From Manihot esculenta (taxonomy: Eukaryota; Streptophyta; Magnoliopsida; Malpighiales; Euphorbiaceae), in NCBI RefSeq assembly GCF_001659605.2, contig NC_035171.2, positions 6,154,886 to 6,218,885 on the forward strand: 64,000 nt of DNA, written 5' to 3'. The notes under the pieces are model-generated. The model was not told the DNA's origin and did no database searches. It saw only the letters and a list, made by a program, of their open reading frames with translations. This document shows, one piece after another, positions 1 through 13,276 of this stretch; within the stretch, counting starts at the first letter, position 1, and each line of letters begins with the position of its first letter. The position numbers and the translations under genes are program-made.

Positions 1-489
1 AAATTTATATGTTATTGATTTTTATGTTTGGTTGCAGACAAATTAAGTGGAAGTTTTTTTGAAACTATTACTTTTAAATTTTTTAATGCGACAGAAGGGA
101 TTCTGGAGTTTTAAGTTCTAATTTCTTAATATTTTCTGTGGTTTCAAAAGTGACGACTTCTGCTTTTCTGTAGTTGTTTAGAAAATGTAAGCTCAAAACT
201 GGGTTTATTTCTTTTGATTGGAGAATCGTAGTATGGCAGGAAGTATGAAAACAAGCACTTAAAACTGTCAAATGGAATGATAGTGATTTTTTCATCTTTT
301 TTTTTTTGGCTAGAAACTTTACAGTAGATTTTTTACATGCTTTTATGCAAATAAAGAACATGGTTGGACAGATGATTCTGTGCATGCCAATCTCTTAAGT
401 TTGTTGATATGTTTGCAGCGGCAGTATTGACTATTTATCAATTATCTCATTTATGTGCTGAACTGCTCATTTCTTGTTGATGACGGCAG

Positions 490-3400
490 GTGTTTATTTG
501 ATGTGTGATGCCCCTGCTCTCTCACATGGTCCCTATTTTGGAACTGTGACACTCTGTTCTATGGTCTCAATTCTTCTTCTTTCACTTAAGGCTTGTGTTT
601 TCACTGTAAATTCTCAAATTGAGGCTGAAGCTTCATCCTCCCTTTCAAGACAAAAGCTTCATTTGAAGAAATCTTGGGGAATGCCTGTCTTGTTTCTTTC
701 ATCAGTGGTTTTTGCTCTTGGTCATGCTGTAGTTGCTTATAGAACAAGCTGCAGAGCACGGAGAAAGCTTTTGTTTCATCGAGTTGATCCAGAGGCTGTA
801 AGTTATGCCATAGTTTTAGTTTACCTTTCTCAACTCTTTAATGTCTCTTGCACTACCTAATTTTGTGTGAGGTTTTTTCTTATTTGTAATTACAAATTTT
901 GTCAAATTGTGCATGTCAAAGGAAAATTCTTCGTGTTTCCTTCCCATCAAATCTTCTGGTTGTTGACTAGGTTCTATTTTCAGTCAAATTTTTTCTATGC
1001 AGCTATGTCATCTGAATTTCTCTTGGTTAGTGATAGTTTATTGCCAAAATTTAACATGTTAATTTTTATTCTCTTACATCTATTGAACTAAAATTTCAGG
1101 TACTATCTTGCAAAAGTGTTTTCTCTGGTTACCAGAAGGTGCCACGGTCTCCCACTCCCACTTCAGGAAGAACCCCCAAAAGTGACAGTGAAATGAGGCG
1201 AAAGCCCTTTGGAACTGTGCTCGATGAAGGGGAACTTCCAATCAGACTGCTTGCTGACATAGATAGTTTATTCATTGCATGCCAAGGGCTTACTGTCCAC
1301 TACAAGCTCTGTTTGCCTGGTTCACCGCCTCGTTCTTTATCTTCCACTGCTTTTCTTGAACCCCCTCCTATCTGTAGCTCACAGAAGATGACGGTAGGAA
1401 GGCTTAAACTTGAGAGGCCGCCAATCAATGGATTATTGAAAACCCAGCATAATCTCCATAGGAGTTACAGTAATCAATTTCATAGTTCTTCCCTATATGC
1501 TCCCCTATTGGATGTTTCTCCAACTTCCCCTGCACTTTCTGAGGAGATTCCAATTTTGAACCTAGATGATGTTGTTGAGAATGAAATGAGTAAAGTGAAC
1601 TCTGGGTCTCCTGAGCAAGATTTGGAGGAAAATGGTCAATTTGGTGTCGTTCTAATTCATGGCTTCGGAGGAGGAGTTTTCTCATGGAGGCATGTGATGG
1701 GTGCTCTTGCTCGGCAGGTTGGTTGCTCAGTTGCTGCTTTTGATCGGCCTGGTTGGGGATTAACTTCTCGGCCTCGCCGTAAGGATTGGGAAGATAAAGA
1801 ATTGCCAAATCCTTATAAGCTTGAAACTCAGGTAATTCATTATGCTATTCTTTAGTTCAATGCATTTTGCCTGTAACCAGTACTGGGTAAGGACAGAAGA
1901 TGATGCCAAAGTTGTGTCAGTATTTTGGATTAAGGGATAAGTATCATGCAATATTATCGATTAAATGATAATAAAAAACATATTAAGATGGAGGAAAATG
2001 AAAGAGAAACCTACAGGCAACTGAATAAGAGTTCATTGTGTTAGAAATGTTCATTGAACTCGATTTATCATCGCCTTTTGTAAATTCAATTTTATATCTC
2101 TGGAATGTAATATAAATTATGAAATAGTTTACTCCTGATAAGCAGTTCTACAGACTTGCAGTCTATTTATTTTGCAGGACTTGAATGACTGCTTGTCAGG
2201 TAATTTGAAGTTTGTATCTGTTTTAATGTCTCTCAGGTTGATCTGCTTCTTGCTTTCTGTTCTGAGATGGGGTTTTCTTCGGTGGTTCTTGTTGGTCATG
2301 ATGATGGAGGCTTGCTCGCTCTGATGGCTGCACAAAGGCTTCAAACGTCCATGAATTCTTTCAATGTTAGTAAGATCTTTTTGGTTTTCTTTATAGTGTA
2401 GACTTCTTTCAGCAGTTGAAAATATGTTGTTGTGTAGCTTAAATTTGATAACCAAATTAAAAGAGGGGAAGAAAATAAGTTAAATAACAAAAGAGTAAGG
2501 TGACCTTGTCTATTGGTCTCTGCTGGGGTTATACCAGAAACGGTGAATTAATGATGATGAGTTCAATGGCTGCTGTGGCTGCCACTATTATTGCTTGAAG
2601 GATGGAGACATTGAGACCTTCAATGGTGTTAATTTATTCTGTTTTATTTTTTGTTGTTATGCAAATTTTCAAGCCGTCTCTTCTATGCTTGTTATTGGAT
2701 GCTTTGGTTTCCTCATTCTATAAGCATTACCTTCGGTAGTTTATTATGAATGTGAAGAATAACATTACTGTTCTTTGTCCTGTCTCTAGCAGTGCATAAT
2801 ATACATCTTATGCATGTATGCATGGATGGCTATCTGTTAAAATAATTTGACACTTGAACTTTCAATAATTTCACAAATATAGACTATTAAATAGAACAGA
2901 AAACACTATGCAGTTTTGGGTGTCTTATCAAAGTGTCTAAACTTTTTTCTCATTTCCCATATGTTTGTGCATCATTCAGGTGACCATAAAGGCACTGGTA
3001 TTGCTAAATGTCAGTTTGTCAAGAGAAGTGGTTCCTGCCTTTGCTAGGATATTGTTGCGCACTTCACTTGGGAAGAAGCACCTGGTTCGCCCCCTACTTC
3101 GAACAGAAATTGTTCAAGTGGTGAACCGGCACGCATGGTATGATTCTGCCAAGCTAACAGCGGAGACTTTAAGCCTCTATAAGGTATTATTGCTTCTTTA
3201 ATGTTATATAGTTTTTGCACTTTTTTTTTCAGCATTAAAACCTATTATAACTGATCTTAGGGAGTTTTTTTTTCTTTTGTATGTGAACTAGTCATGCATG
3301 TTGCACAATATTTGAATGATTTATTTTATATTTTGCTTGTGGAATTCAAATGTGTTAATCTTTGCATTGACGTGGCTGTTCTCCTGTGCAACCAGGCCCC

Positions 3401-4036
3401 TTTATACGTTGAAGGTTGGGATGAAGCTCTCCATGAGATAGGTAAACTTTCATGTGAGACTGTCCTTTCGCCACAAAATTATTCATTGTTGCTGAAGGCA
3501 GTGGAAGAGATGCCGTTGTTAGTCATCACAGGTGCTGAAGATGCCCTTGTTCCTCTTAAGTCCTGCCAAGCTATGGCTTCCAAACTTGTAAATTCTGTAA
3601 GTTCCTCTCTTCCCTATTTCATAGCTTCATGCGAGGTTGGGAGTCCTCAAGTTGGACATAAAACAACTAAGTTTGCCAAGATGAAAATTTATATTATTTT
3701 TCTCGGTGGTCATTCCATTGATTAGAGCTATCAAATTAGACCACATAATTTCAAAATCTCATGGCTTATCAGTTCTACTCACATGACATGAAAAAACATC
3801 TTCTTATGGAAAAGTCTTGCTAGGATGATGATTGGTTTTACTTGGTCTTGGAGAAGTTGTAAATGGAAGAATATTATTTGATTATTTATTGCTGCATTTT
3901 CTTTTAATTGCAGAGACTGGTTGCCATATCTGGATGTGGCCATCTTCCACATGAGGAGTGCCCCAAGGCATTACTTGCCGCTATCTCACCATTCATAAGC
4001 AGACTATTGTTGAGACCAGATTTGGAAAGCCAATAG
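490..4036 (+). CDS. alpha/beta-hydrolase fold protein, 3' part (5' exons lie outside the window)
   Basis: Six exons are visible: 490-797, 1100-1831, 2237-2365, 2980-3183, 3396-3596 and 3914-4036 (stop TAG). All borders are GT-AG and all joins keep the frame, giving about 565 residues. The first visible exon encodes two hydrophobic stretches (YFGTVTLCSMVSILLLSLKA and GMPVLFLSSVVFALGHAVVA), so the enzyme is probably membrane-anchored. The hydrolase core follows: an oxyanion-type HGFGGG motif near 1660, a nucleophile elbow GHDDGG near 2296, an acidic GAEDALVP segment near 3532, and a GCGHLPHEE catalytic-histidine segment near 3935. The elbow carries Asp where serine hydrolases have Ser, as in epoxide hydrolases and haloalkane dehalogenases. 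The substrate cannot be told from sequence. The exon start at 490 is chosen because every frame across 419-489 has a stop, and a CTGAAC branch-point-like sequence precedes the CAG. Bases 1-489 look like intron. The gene converges on the H2A.Z gene. Confidence 0.88.
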
Positions 4037-5252
4037 GACATCCTTTCTTCTAACTTATCAATAGGCTTGTATTTGTTGTAGCAGTTTTTCTTGCTTCTTT
4101 CACTTTTCTTACCCTCCCTTTCTTCCCCTTCTTGATCTCTTTTTCCCCAAAGCAATTTACCCTGGAGGGAGGCCGACAGCGTCTCTTATTTGGGGTGTTT
4201 TTGGTGTTCTATTTTCCGGCTTGCGTCCGAACCCTGATTCCACAGGGTTTTTATATAGCTTCTAACTTTGTATTTTTAATATGCTCTCCTTTAAATTTTC
4301 ATCCAGAAAATCCAAGTAATTGAAAGCTTATTTTGGAAAGTCCTTGCTGTTTCCAACTTAAGGAGTGGGAAATGGCACACATTTTGTACATTCAATTCGA
4401 CTGGAATGCATGCATACCAGAATGGTGTTTCAGAAGTCCTTTGAACTTTTCTTGCCTCATGTAAATAGATAATAGATGCTTTATCTTTTCTCTCCTATTT
4501 TTTCCTTCACTGTTATGTTATATATGATTAGTGACAATAAGAAATTCATTCTATCAAATGTTATAATACAAAGGGTAGTGGTCCCAATGGACAAGGTTGG
4601 GGAGAATGATCTTTCGGAATAAAAATTGTAGGGTGTGGTAGATTGCCCTTGCATCCAAAGGTTCTTTGCAAGGATAGGATGGAGGCATTATAGATTAAGT
4701 TGACAGCAAGAAAGAATTCTAATGTAAAACTGTTCCCCAAAGCCCATATGTTAAGGGGTTAATCAATATAAGATACATTAGTGGGAAAAGGGCAGAACCA
4801 TGTTAGGAGAGACGAATATCCCATTATTTATAGATTAGGACAAAAATTACATGAAATGGATTTAGCTCAGCATTCGTGAGAGTAGGGTGAGCTCTTATTG
4901 GGGAACCCAAGTCTAAAAGAATCTTATAATAATATGGGATGCAAGCCTCGTACCCTGCTACTTTGCTACCACATTTATTTTGATCGTCACACTTTGTCTC
5001 CTATTCTATGTTGTTGTAAATCATATCACTATCTTAAATAAATGTGATCCAATAATGCTTTTCCAAAACAGAGATCAACACATAAAAACTAAAATGCTTT
5101 TCAAACAACATTCAAGTCTCACTTCAATAATGAAAAAAAAAAAAAAAAAAAAAGAAAGATTGCTAAAGCACAATTGGGCTCCTCGCTTATCACTGTTTCT
5201 CATACATTCTTATCAGCTTTTACTAGGATACAAACATAAAATAAAGCTAAGG
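4037..5252. other. 3' UTR and convergent intergenic spacer
   Basis: Non-coding DNA between the stop codons of two convergent genes. The first ~450 bases are pyrimidine-rich and probably form the hydrolase 3' UTR; an AATAAG element lies near 4536. An A-tract of about 20 bases occurs near 5132. The AT-rich stretch just left of 5253 should hold the H2A.Z 3' UTR. No further gene is seen. Confidence 0.5.
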
Positions 5253-8109
5253 TTACTCTTTGGAGGATTTGTTGATTAGAGATTTGTGAATGTGCGGGAT
5301 AACTCCACCTCCAGCGATTGTTCCTTTGATGAGGGTGTCAAGTTCTTCATCCCCTCGTATAGCAAGTTGTAAATGCCTTGGTGTTATACGTTTCACCTTC
5401 AGATCCTTGCTTGCATTCCCTGCCAGCTCTAACACCTCAGCAGTAAGATACTCCAGGATAGCTGCTGTATAAACAGCAGCTGTTGCCCCAACCCTTCCAT
5501 TAGCAGACACCCTGGTTTTCAATAGTCGATGAACCCGCCCCACAGGAAACTGCAGGAAAGATTTAGTGGAATGGTTAATGAAAATAATAATAATAATAAC
5601 AATAGATGCAATTTAAATAAAACTGTAAACTTCATGAAAAGATATTACATCAGACAAGAAAGAGTTGAGCTGAGCTGTTTGAAACAGAATTATCAAACAG
5701 ATATAAAGTCATATCCCATGCATTCAGATCCAACAAGTTCTTCAGTAATAAATATCCATAAAGCAACTTCTGACGTGAATAGAAAATGTCAAATTCATCT
5801 CTCTTGTACTTCAGGCATTAGATTCTTTGTGAGAATTATCTCATTGCCCTCCAACAGTATTCCTAATTATTGCAAACGTGCACACCAAAAACCAAATCTT
5901 GTATTTGTTCTTGCACAAGTGTTGTTTACTTGACATGTGCAGTAATGAATAAGGAAAGACCAGTGTCTTCCCAACATAGAGCGTTTATTTTAGTTTATAA
6001 AATGGATCTGTCCTATTCGTTCATAATGTTTTTTGGGCTAATAAGTCCAAGAAAAGAAAGTTAGGAGACTTGTTTTTCATTTTGGTACTTGCAAGCTTAT
6101 TCAACCAAGCACTCCCCAATACCATTCATTTTATTTTAAAAGTTCACCACATATTTCATTTAACATCTTTGTTAGTAATTACAACAATAAATCCGCTCAT
6201 AACCATTTTTTAACAGGCATGTCAATAACCAAAGTATCAAACATTATTATCTCACTTCTTACTCCCATTAAGTTGTCTATAAACACCATGCTGCATCCAC
6301 ACTCATAGATGACATGAAATGGCGGTCACACATGACAATAAGGAAGAGAGATACAAACACATAGCCTCATTCTTGGAAAGTGTGTGTATAGGGAACTATT
6401 TATCTATTATACATGTATAAACATATAATCCTCCAGTAACCACCTTCTGCAGTAACTGCAAGACACATCCTGATGGAAACACACAACTCTCTTGATGTTG
6501 AACAAGGGAATCTTGCCTATAATAGCTATAGCAAGAATGTTTTTATCTTGTAACTCATCCTCTCTTGCAATGCTGATGTGCCAAAGTTCCTCCCACTTGT
6601 ATAGCTCTCTTTATTAACTAGACATTCCTCATTCCAAGTTCTCTTACAAAAGCTTTCAGGCCTACAGCTGTAAATTGCAGATGATATTCCTGGTGTAAGC
6701 ATGGGCTTCTCATTTAGAGTCTGGGAGCTTTTTTCTTGAACATAGAAAAGATCATGGAAAGGGCACTTGGTACTTGGTAGAGAAAGTAAAACGCAAATAC
6801 ACAAAAGTAACTATTTTTTCTCCACAATCTACATAGTGCCAATTACATTAATTGACAAAATTGCACTTTGCTTTTTCATTATCCTACTTCTGGAATTGAG
6901 AAACCAAAAATACGTCCTGGAGAGTGGAGATAGATACTTCAGTGAGCAATGATGATGATTGTTAAAAGCCTCTCCTTTCTTGGATAAGGAAAAAAGTACC
7001 ATGTCAAAACTTTTTCACACCTTTCATTTTTCTAGTTCATGTGACTAAATTGTGATCAAAACCTTTCAAGAAAGATTATTCAGACATGTGATGCAAACAT
7101 CAAAATGTAAGGCTAACAACAAGTTCAAAAAAAATCCATGCACTTCTTCTAGAACGACAAGTACAATTTTAACCTTTGAGGAGAATGGAAATTAATTGTG
7201 GAAGGTGCGTATATCCGATATCAGCAACCAGGGTATTTCTGAAAACATTAATCCTTGAGAATTAAGTGATTGAAAGCATGTCCTTCTGATTGTTGAATAG
7301 ATTCTAACAAGAACCTAATAAAAAATGGGACAAAGACAGACTTTGATCTCAACTTAAATTTATGTGTGTTTGTAATCCTAATCATCCAAGACCCAGGAAT
7401 GTGGTCTATATGTGTAGGACGACTCTCTAAAGTAACTCTGATGTCAAGAAAACTTATAATGCTTCCCATCCTATGAACTAAAATAGTGTTTGGCAACATT
7501 GGAGTTTCTGGTTAAGAAGAAAATTGGTGAGAAAAAGAAATAAGAGAGAATATACCCAACTATTTTCCCACCCTTCAAGATAATGTTACAGTTTTCCACT
7601 ACAAAGATATTCACCAACAGAAGATCTTGCCCACCACATACAGCGTACCAACTGAAAATAAGTAAACTTTTTAGGGAATTTCTAGCTTTATTTTTTTAAA
7701 AAGCTTTCTGTTCAGTCTTCAGTTCCTTCTCTCCCCCATTGCTTATCATCTCAGTAAACTCAATGTTCAGAGTTCAACTAGCTAATGATAGAAGAGCGCA
7801 GAAACTTTAACAAAAAAAAAAAACGCTTATCCTAAAAAAAAATACAAATAAAAATCACATTGCTTTGGAATTAAAAAAAAAAAATCCCGAATTCAACACA
7901 TTGGCTAGACAGGAGCAAACAAACACGACGGGTGGAAGAGAAAATCAATATCGTTCATTTGTAGGTGCATAAACAGAGAGAGAGAGTGAAGAGAAATGGA
8001 CCTGGAGACCAGCGCGAGAGGAGCGAGAGACAGGCTTCTTCTTGTCCTTGTCTTTGTTATTAAGAGTGGATTTGCCCGTAATCAAGCCTTTGGCTCCCTT
8101 GCCCGACAT
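5253..8109 (-). CDS. histone variant H2A.Z
   Basis: Two exons on the minus strand: 8002-8109 (36 codons from ATG) and 5253-5549 (98 codons plus TAA), joined phase 0 across a 2.45-kb intron, giving 134 aa. The protein begins [13 protein letters not shown] and has a Lys-rich tail ([18 protein letters not shown]). The histone fold starts [11 protein letters not shown] and contains [37 protein letters not shown] and the C-terminal [28 protein letters not shown] and the docking-domain sequence mark it as H2A.Z rather than canonical H2A or H2A.X. H2A.Z is deposited by the SWR1 complex in nucleosomes near transcription start sites. Length fits the family (about 134-136 aa). Confidence 0.96.
5550..8001 (-). 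other. large intron of the H2A.Z gene
   Basis: The interval between the two H2A.Z exons is 2,452 bp, with donor GT at 8000-8001 and an acceptor CTGCAG just upstream of 5549 (minus strand). It is AT-rich, with a short (AAT)n tract near 5580. I see no conserved coding segment or mobile element; the open frames here are short and low-complexity. Confidence 0.75.
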
Positions 8110-8325
8110 TATCGCTCCCAAAATCTAGGGTTTCTTATGCGAAATCCAGAAGAAAATGCCAGAAACGGGGATAAAACAAAGAGCTGCTAAGGCCCCGGAA
8201 GCAACACTAGGTGACTTTGAGAACCAAACGCGATCTGGGATTCTGGAATCGAAATGGTGGCTCTATATTAATGATTTGACGAAATTACCCTTGTACTTTG
8301 CTAGAATTCACGGATCGTCGTCATA

Positions 8326-8340
8326 CACGTGGATATATAA
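8326..8340 (-). promoter_or_regulatory. candidate TATA box and G-box of H2A.Z
   Basis: Read on the minus strand, a TATATA core (8334-8339) lies about 225 bp upstream of the H2A.Z ATG, directly next to a palindromic CACGTG G-box (8326-8331). Position fits a plant core promoter with a ~190-base leader. Assignment rests on position and motif only. Confidence 0.4.
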
Positions 8341-9970
8341 GCGGATAATGTACTTGAATTTAAGCTGTGGGCCTACCCTCGCTAATTATAATTTTAAATA
8401 TATATATATATGTAAATAAATCTAAATCCATCTCTGATTAAAAATTTTTTAAAAATATGTGATTTAATTACTATTTTTATTTTATTTTTATTTTTATTAA
8501 AATAATCTTTTAATTATTTTAAAAAATATCAAAATAATTTATAAATTTGATTACGAGCTTTCATTTGATTTGTCTTATGATTTTTTAAATTATTACTTAT
8601 TTATTTTTTTTAAACTGAAAATTAAAGATCGTTATATTAAAATATAAATTTTTTTAAATTTATTTAAATAAATTTGTTACCAGATTAAATTTATAAATGT
8701 TATTATTTGATTTTTATAATTTAAAGAAATAAACTAATTAATTTTTTAAAATTTTTATCCCTAATTAGTTAGTTTGTAGTTTTTAAAAAAATCATTAGTT
8801 ATTTTTCTTAGTGTATATTGAATTAAATTAATTGTACCAATCGTTAACTCCTTTATGTTAAACTTAAGCCACAACTGGATCAAAACTCTAAGTCTAACCA
8901 ATCATTATTTTTCATTCTCAAGTTAAATATTAACTAGTTGTATTTTTATTAATTTATTCCATTGAAACTTTTTAAAATTCTAGGAGCAATTAACTTTTTT
9001 TCGTACTATTTTACCCTTATTAATATTAGATGTCATCAACAATTTACACTATAGGTATAAAAAATGTCAATTAATGTTAAAGTATTGAGTTAGACTTACA
9101 ATTAAATATTTATAAAGATAAGATAAAATATTAAATTTTATTTTTCAATCTAAATTTACTTATAAATTATTATTAAAAATCAAATGAAACCATTGCTTTA
9201 AAGTGGGAGTTATATTTTTTTCGGTGTATTTAATTTTATTTAAATTTATCTGCATTTTAATAATAATTTATATGTAAATTTAAACTCAAACGTAAAATTA
9301 ATTATTTTGACTCTCGTTATATAATTTAAGAGTAAATTTGATCTTTTCTCCTATAAAATTATCAATTAAATTTTTATTAAAATTTATTAATTATTTTATA
9401 AATATAAAACATTATATAATTATAATAATATTATATTATATTGTCATGACTTAAAAATAATATAATAATGTAATAATGATATGATATTTCCCTTTGAAAG
9501 GTATCTGAATAATTTTTTAATGGTTGAAAAATTTTGAAAAAAATTGAATTAAATCAGTTATTTTTAAAATATAAAGTAGAATTATAGAAAATTATAAAAT
9601 AAATAATTTTTTAATAATTATTTTATATTATATTGTGATGATGTATAATAAAGTGATAATGATGCTATATTTCTATTAATAGATGAATGTAAGTTTTAAA
9701 GATTGGACACAATAGGTGAAAATTAAAAAATATTTAAAATTAACTATATAAAAAGGAAATAGGAAGATATTATCACCTTGAAACTTTTTCAAGTTATCTT
9801 GTCTGATAAAACCATTTTAAATACTAGTTTATATATATATACTTTCCAAAAAAAATTATTAACATTTCAGTCCATTTAATTATAGACATAAAACAATATA
9901 TTATTTGTTCTTCTATTAATCTTTAATTGAAACTGAAATTAAAATTTAGTTATGTGTAAAAATAAAAGAG
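8341..9970. other. AT-rich intergenic spacer
   Basis: Extremely AT-rich DNA between the H2A.Z promoter and a repeat cluster, with an (AT)n run near 8400. No coding segment or structured element is recognised. Confidence 0.5.
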
Positions 9971-11763
9971 TAAATTATATTTTAATTTTTAAGTTTTAAC
10001 ATAATTAACGGATTAATTTTTTTATTTTTAATACCAAACATTTAAATCCTTATATTTTTATTTCGTATAAATTGTAAGTTATTTCATTTTAAAATCTGTT
10101 AAAATGAGAAAGAAATATTTTAAATTTCATAAACACTCTTACTTTTCCCAGATGGTAGTTGACCTGGAATTATATTCCACTTGTTCATTACCCACGAAAC
10201 CCCCTCTCTCTTCTTCCCAACACCAAGACTCAGTTTTCTTCGCACTTAGTTGCAGAGACTTCATAAAGGTATCATCCTGTAACTATTGAAGAAGAGAATA
10301 CTCACTTTTATTCCAATTGAGAAATCTCTATAATTAATCATACCCACATAGAAAACTCTTTCCTTTTTCTCCTTTTTCTTTCTTTCTTGAATGTTGGATA
10401 CAACACCAACAACTATAAGTTTCTCTTTCTGTTGTCTCTTTACATTTCCACAAGTTGTTTTTTGATAGGGATTTGCTAGAGTTCTCTAGCTACTAATCCT
10501 ACACCTACTACCACTGGTCATCTCAGTTCAGGACTCTTTTAATATTACTGACCCATAATTATATTTGATGTGCTAGTTTGTATATCTATCTTGATTGCTT
10601 GTTATATTGTGTTTCTCATCTAATTTGTGCAAATTTCTTATCTGGATTTTGTTTTACTGATCCTAATAATTAAAGAAATGTTTATCATTTTGTTTTGGCT
10701 TGAAATTGGTTGTTGTAATTCAAATGATACTAATCTATGTATTTTGGTCTATGATTTGGCTATTTTGTTGAATACTAGGTTGAGTGTAATTTTCACTTTT
10801 GATAAATCAATATTGATAATAGCCTATTTTTACTTGTATGACTTATTATTCACAATCTAAAACTATAATTTCATTTGGGTTTTTTAATTTCTCCATTTGA
10901 ATTCATCTATTACAATTATTTCATTTGAAACTTTTACAATTACGCCGACAAGTAACCGAAGCTTCTCGGCAAGCATATCAGTGTAATTGCAGATGCTGTT
11001 TGATGTCGTTGAGATTAAATTGATGATGTAACTGGACTAGAATTGGTTTACAATTGGCTAGAACCTATAAGAGAGAAAGTGTGAGGCGGTGGTAGGTGTC
11101 TACGACAACAACTCCGACGCTCAAGCTAATATCGAAAAGAATAGAGAGAATGTAATGGATTACTTAGAACTTGAGTAGTCTTAGAGATAGTGTACATTTG
11201 ACTCTGTGATCGTTTTCCTTTTATATTGTAAGAAAATGAAGATAAATATAGTATTTTCTGAAAATTCAGCAATGATGTGGCCTACTACTCGGTAATGGAC
11301 ATCGCTAGCTAATAAGTGGGTAATCCCGCGATCTCAAGCGAAATGGGAATGTGCCTAATAACGGTAACTTTATTGCCAAGACTCGGCTTATCAGGGGAGG
11401 ACAAACCATGACAACAATCCGGGTGTTAAAGTGTCTGGGTCTCCTTTTACTCTAGCAAAACTGTATTTTTCACTTGTCAAATCCTTGATATGTGACTTCT
11501 ATCTTGTGGTGACAACTCATAGCTTACTTTGGGCGGATATTATGTAATATCAGATGTCCCCACTAGTATTCCTTTCTTCAAATTCGAAGTGGACATCTTT
11601 TATCGAGGTCCGAAACACATGGTCTCTCGAGATTAGCTCCTTGCTACTCATGTCTCTTCGCCTATTGATCCTTTTAATGGCTACTGCAATGTTTATCGTG
11701 CTGCATTTAACGCTGCCGTTAAAACTACCTTTATGAAGGTTCATCATCTTCTCCAAGCATCAC

Positions 11764-12303
11764 CTTGTGACCTGGCCTGGCGAGAACTGCCTTGTAGCCT
11801 TGATTCGTGGGACTAACACCCAAGTGATCTGGCGAAATCCGCCTTGTGACCTAGTTTAGCAAAGACTGCCTTGTGGCCTTGATTTGTGGGACTAACACCC
11901 AAGTGGTCTGACGAAAGCCGCCTTGTGACTTGGTCTGGCAAAGACTACCTTGTGGCCTTGATTCGTGGGACCAACACTCAAGTGATATGGCGAAAGCCGC
12001 TTTATGACCTAGCCTGGTGAAGACGACCTTGTGGCTTTGATTCATAGGACCAACGCCCAAGTGGTCTGGCGGAAGCCACCTTGAAACCCGGCCTGGCAAG
12101 AATTGCCTTGTAGTCTTGATTCGTGGGACCAACATCTAAGTGGTATGGCGAAAGCTGCCTTGTGACCTGACTTGACGAGAACTGCCTTGTGGCCTTGATT
12201 TGTGGGACTAACACCCAAGTAGTATAGCGGAAGCCACCTTGTGACCTGGTCTGGCAAAGACTGCCTTATGGCTTTGATTCGTGGGACCAACACCTAAGTG
12301 GTC
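11764..12303. repeat. 79-bp tandem array (about 6.8 units)
   Basis: Units start at 11764, 11843, 11922, 12001, 12080, 12159 and 12238, each beginning with a variant of CTTGTGACCTGG and containing GATTCGTGGGAC. Units differ at several positions each. Spacing is exactly 79 bp where counted. The array lies between gag remnant and 3' LTR of the minus-strand retroelement, where satellite-like arrays are known in Tat/Ogre-type elements. Because 79 is not a multiple of three, the open minus-strand frames across it change reading frame from unit to unit and are not taken as genes. Confidence 0.9.
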
Positions 12304-12515
12304 TGTTGTCCCTTTTCATCGAAGAGCATACCATATAAAAAAACTTTGTTGGCTTTATTATTAAAAAAATATCCACGGCTAGGACTAAATTGCTGTCAAA
12401 ATGTGAATGATACTAGAATCTCATGAGATTTCCGGAGGACGACCCTCATGGGTAAATTTTTTTTTCAGGACTTCAAAATTTTCCTAACTTTTCGGTGAAT
12501 ATGTTTGTAATTTGC

Positions 12516-12774
12516 CTATGCCTCGCTAGGTCCTTTTGTTATCACATGTATGACTCCTATGAGTTCTCTATTAGGAGTTGTCTCAGCGGTTGTTTCCCCG
12601 GGCTTAGACCTCTGCCATTCTTTTCCTTTTCTCGTGAATTTTTGGAGGGTGTCATACCTTATAAGTCTCTCAATTTCGTCCTTTAATTGTCGATATTCTT
12701 CCATTGTGTGGCCATGTTTTCGTAGAAGCGACAATACTTGGTCCTGTCTCATTTTTCCGTCTTCTCAAGATTGA
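12516..12774 (-). pseudogene. retrotransposon gag remnant, C-terminal part
   Basis: The minus-strand frame includes HGHTMEEYRQLKDEIERLIR, a recognisable degenerate zinc-knuckle-like segment (CxxH...HTxxECxxLKxxIE) of Tat-like gag proteins. It is separated from the upstream gag remnant by frame breaks. Confidence 0.65.
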
Positions 12775-13276
12775 GTTTGGGTAACAACCTGATTTCTTTA
12801 TCATTTTTCCTGATCCACATCAAGATATGAGTTCGTGAGTCACTTAGCAGGATATAATTCTTATACTTACTCTGTTCGTCCTTCTTTTGCGAGATGTGGT
12901 AGTTCTTGTGATCCCCTTATGGGCTCATCTCTTGGGTTTTTGATGTAGCTTTTGATTTTCCTTCTTATTTTCTTTTCATGCCTGAACCTCATTATCCAAC
13001 CTGATATACTTCTGGACCTTGCTTATCAACTGTTGGTACGTCGTGGCTAGATTTTTTTATTAAGGAATCCATGAGCTTGACATTACGGGTTTCTTTCTTT
13101 AGTGCCTCACATGTTATCTCATGATTCAACTCTTCCACTTGTATGGTTTCAGCATTGAAATGGAAAATATAATTCCTTAAAGACTCGCTCTTTCCCTAGC
13201 AGATTTTCTGCAGGTTTGAGGAAAGCTTTTTAGAAGGTATGCAAGTGATAAATCTAGATTTGAATATCGTAGCAAA

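Noticed and set aside
418..474. A protein-like frame (AVLTIYQLSHLCAELLI) just upstream of the first visible hydrolase exon
   Set aside because: It ends in TGA and is out of frame with the following exon; no intron could fit between them, so it is treated as intron sequence. A sequencing frameshift cannot be excluded.
7996..8419. Plus-strand open frames over the H2A.Z first exon and promoter
   Set aside because: Antisense shadow of exon 1 and non-coding promoter DNA; no similarity to a protein.
10104..10860. Short plus-strand frames in AT-rich DNA
   Set aside because: Leu/Ile/Phe-rich low-complexity translations inside a repeat; no splice or homology support.
11851..12293. Three overlapping minus-strand frames with HESRPQG-like repeats
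   Set aside because: Translation of the 79-bp tandem array; the frame rotates each unit.
11764..12303. Regular repeat array considered as CRISPR
   Set aside because: Units are contiguous and diverged without unique spacers, and the genome is a plant's.
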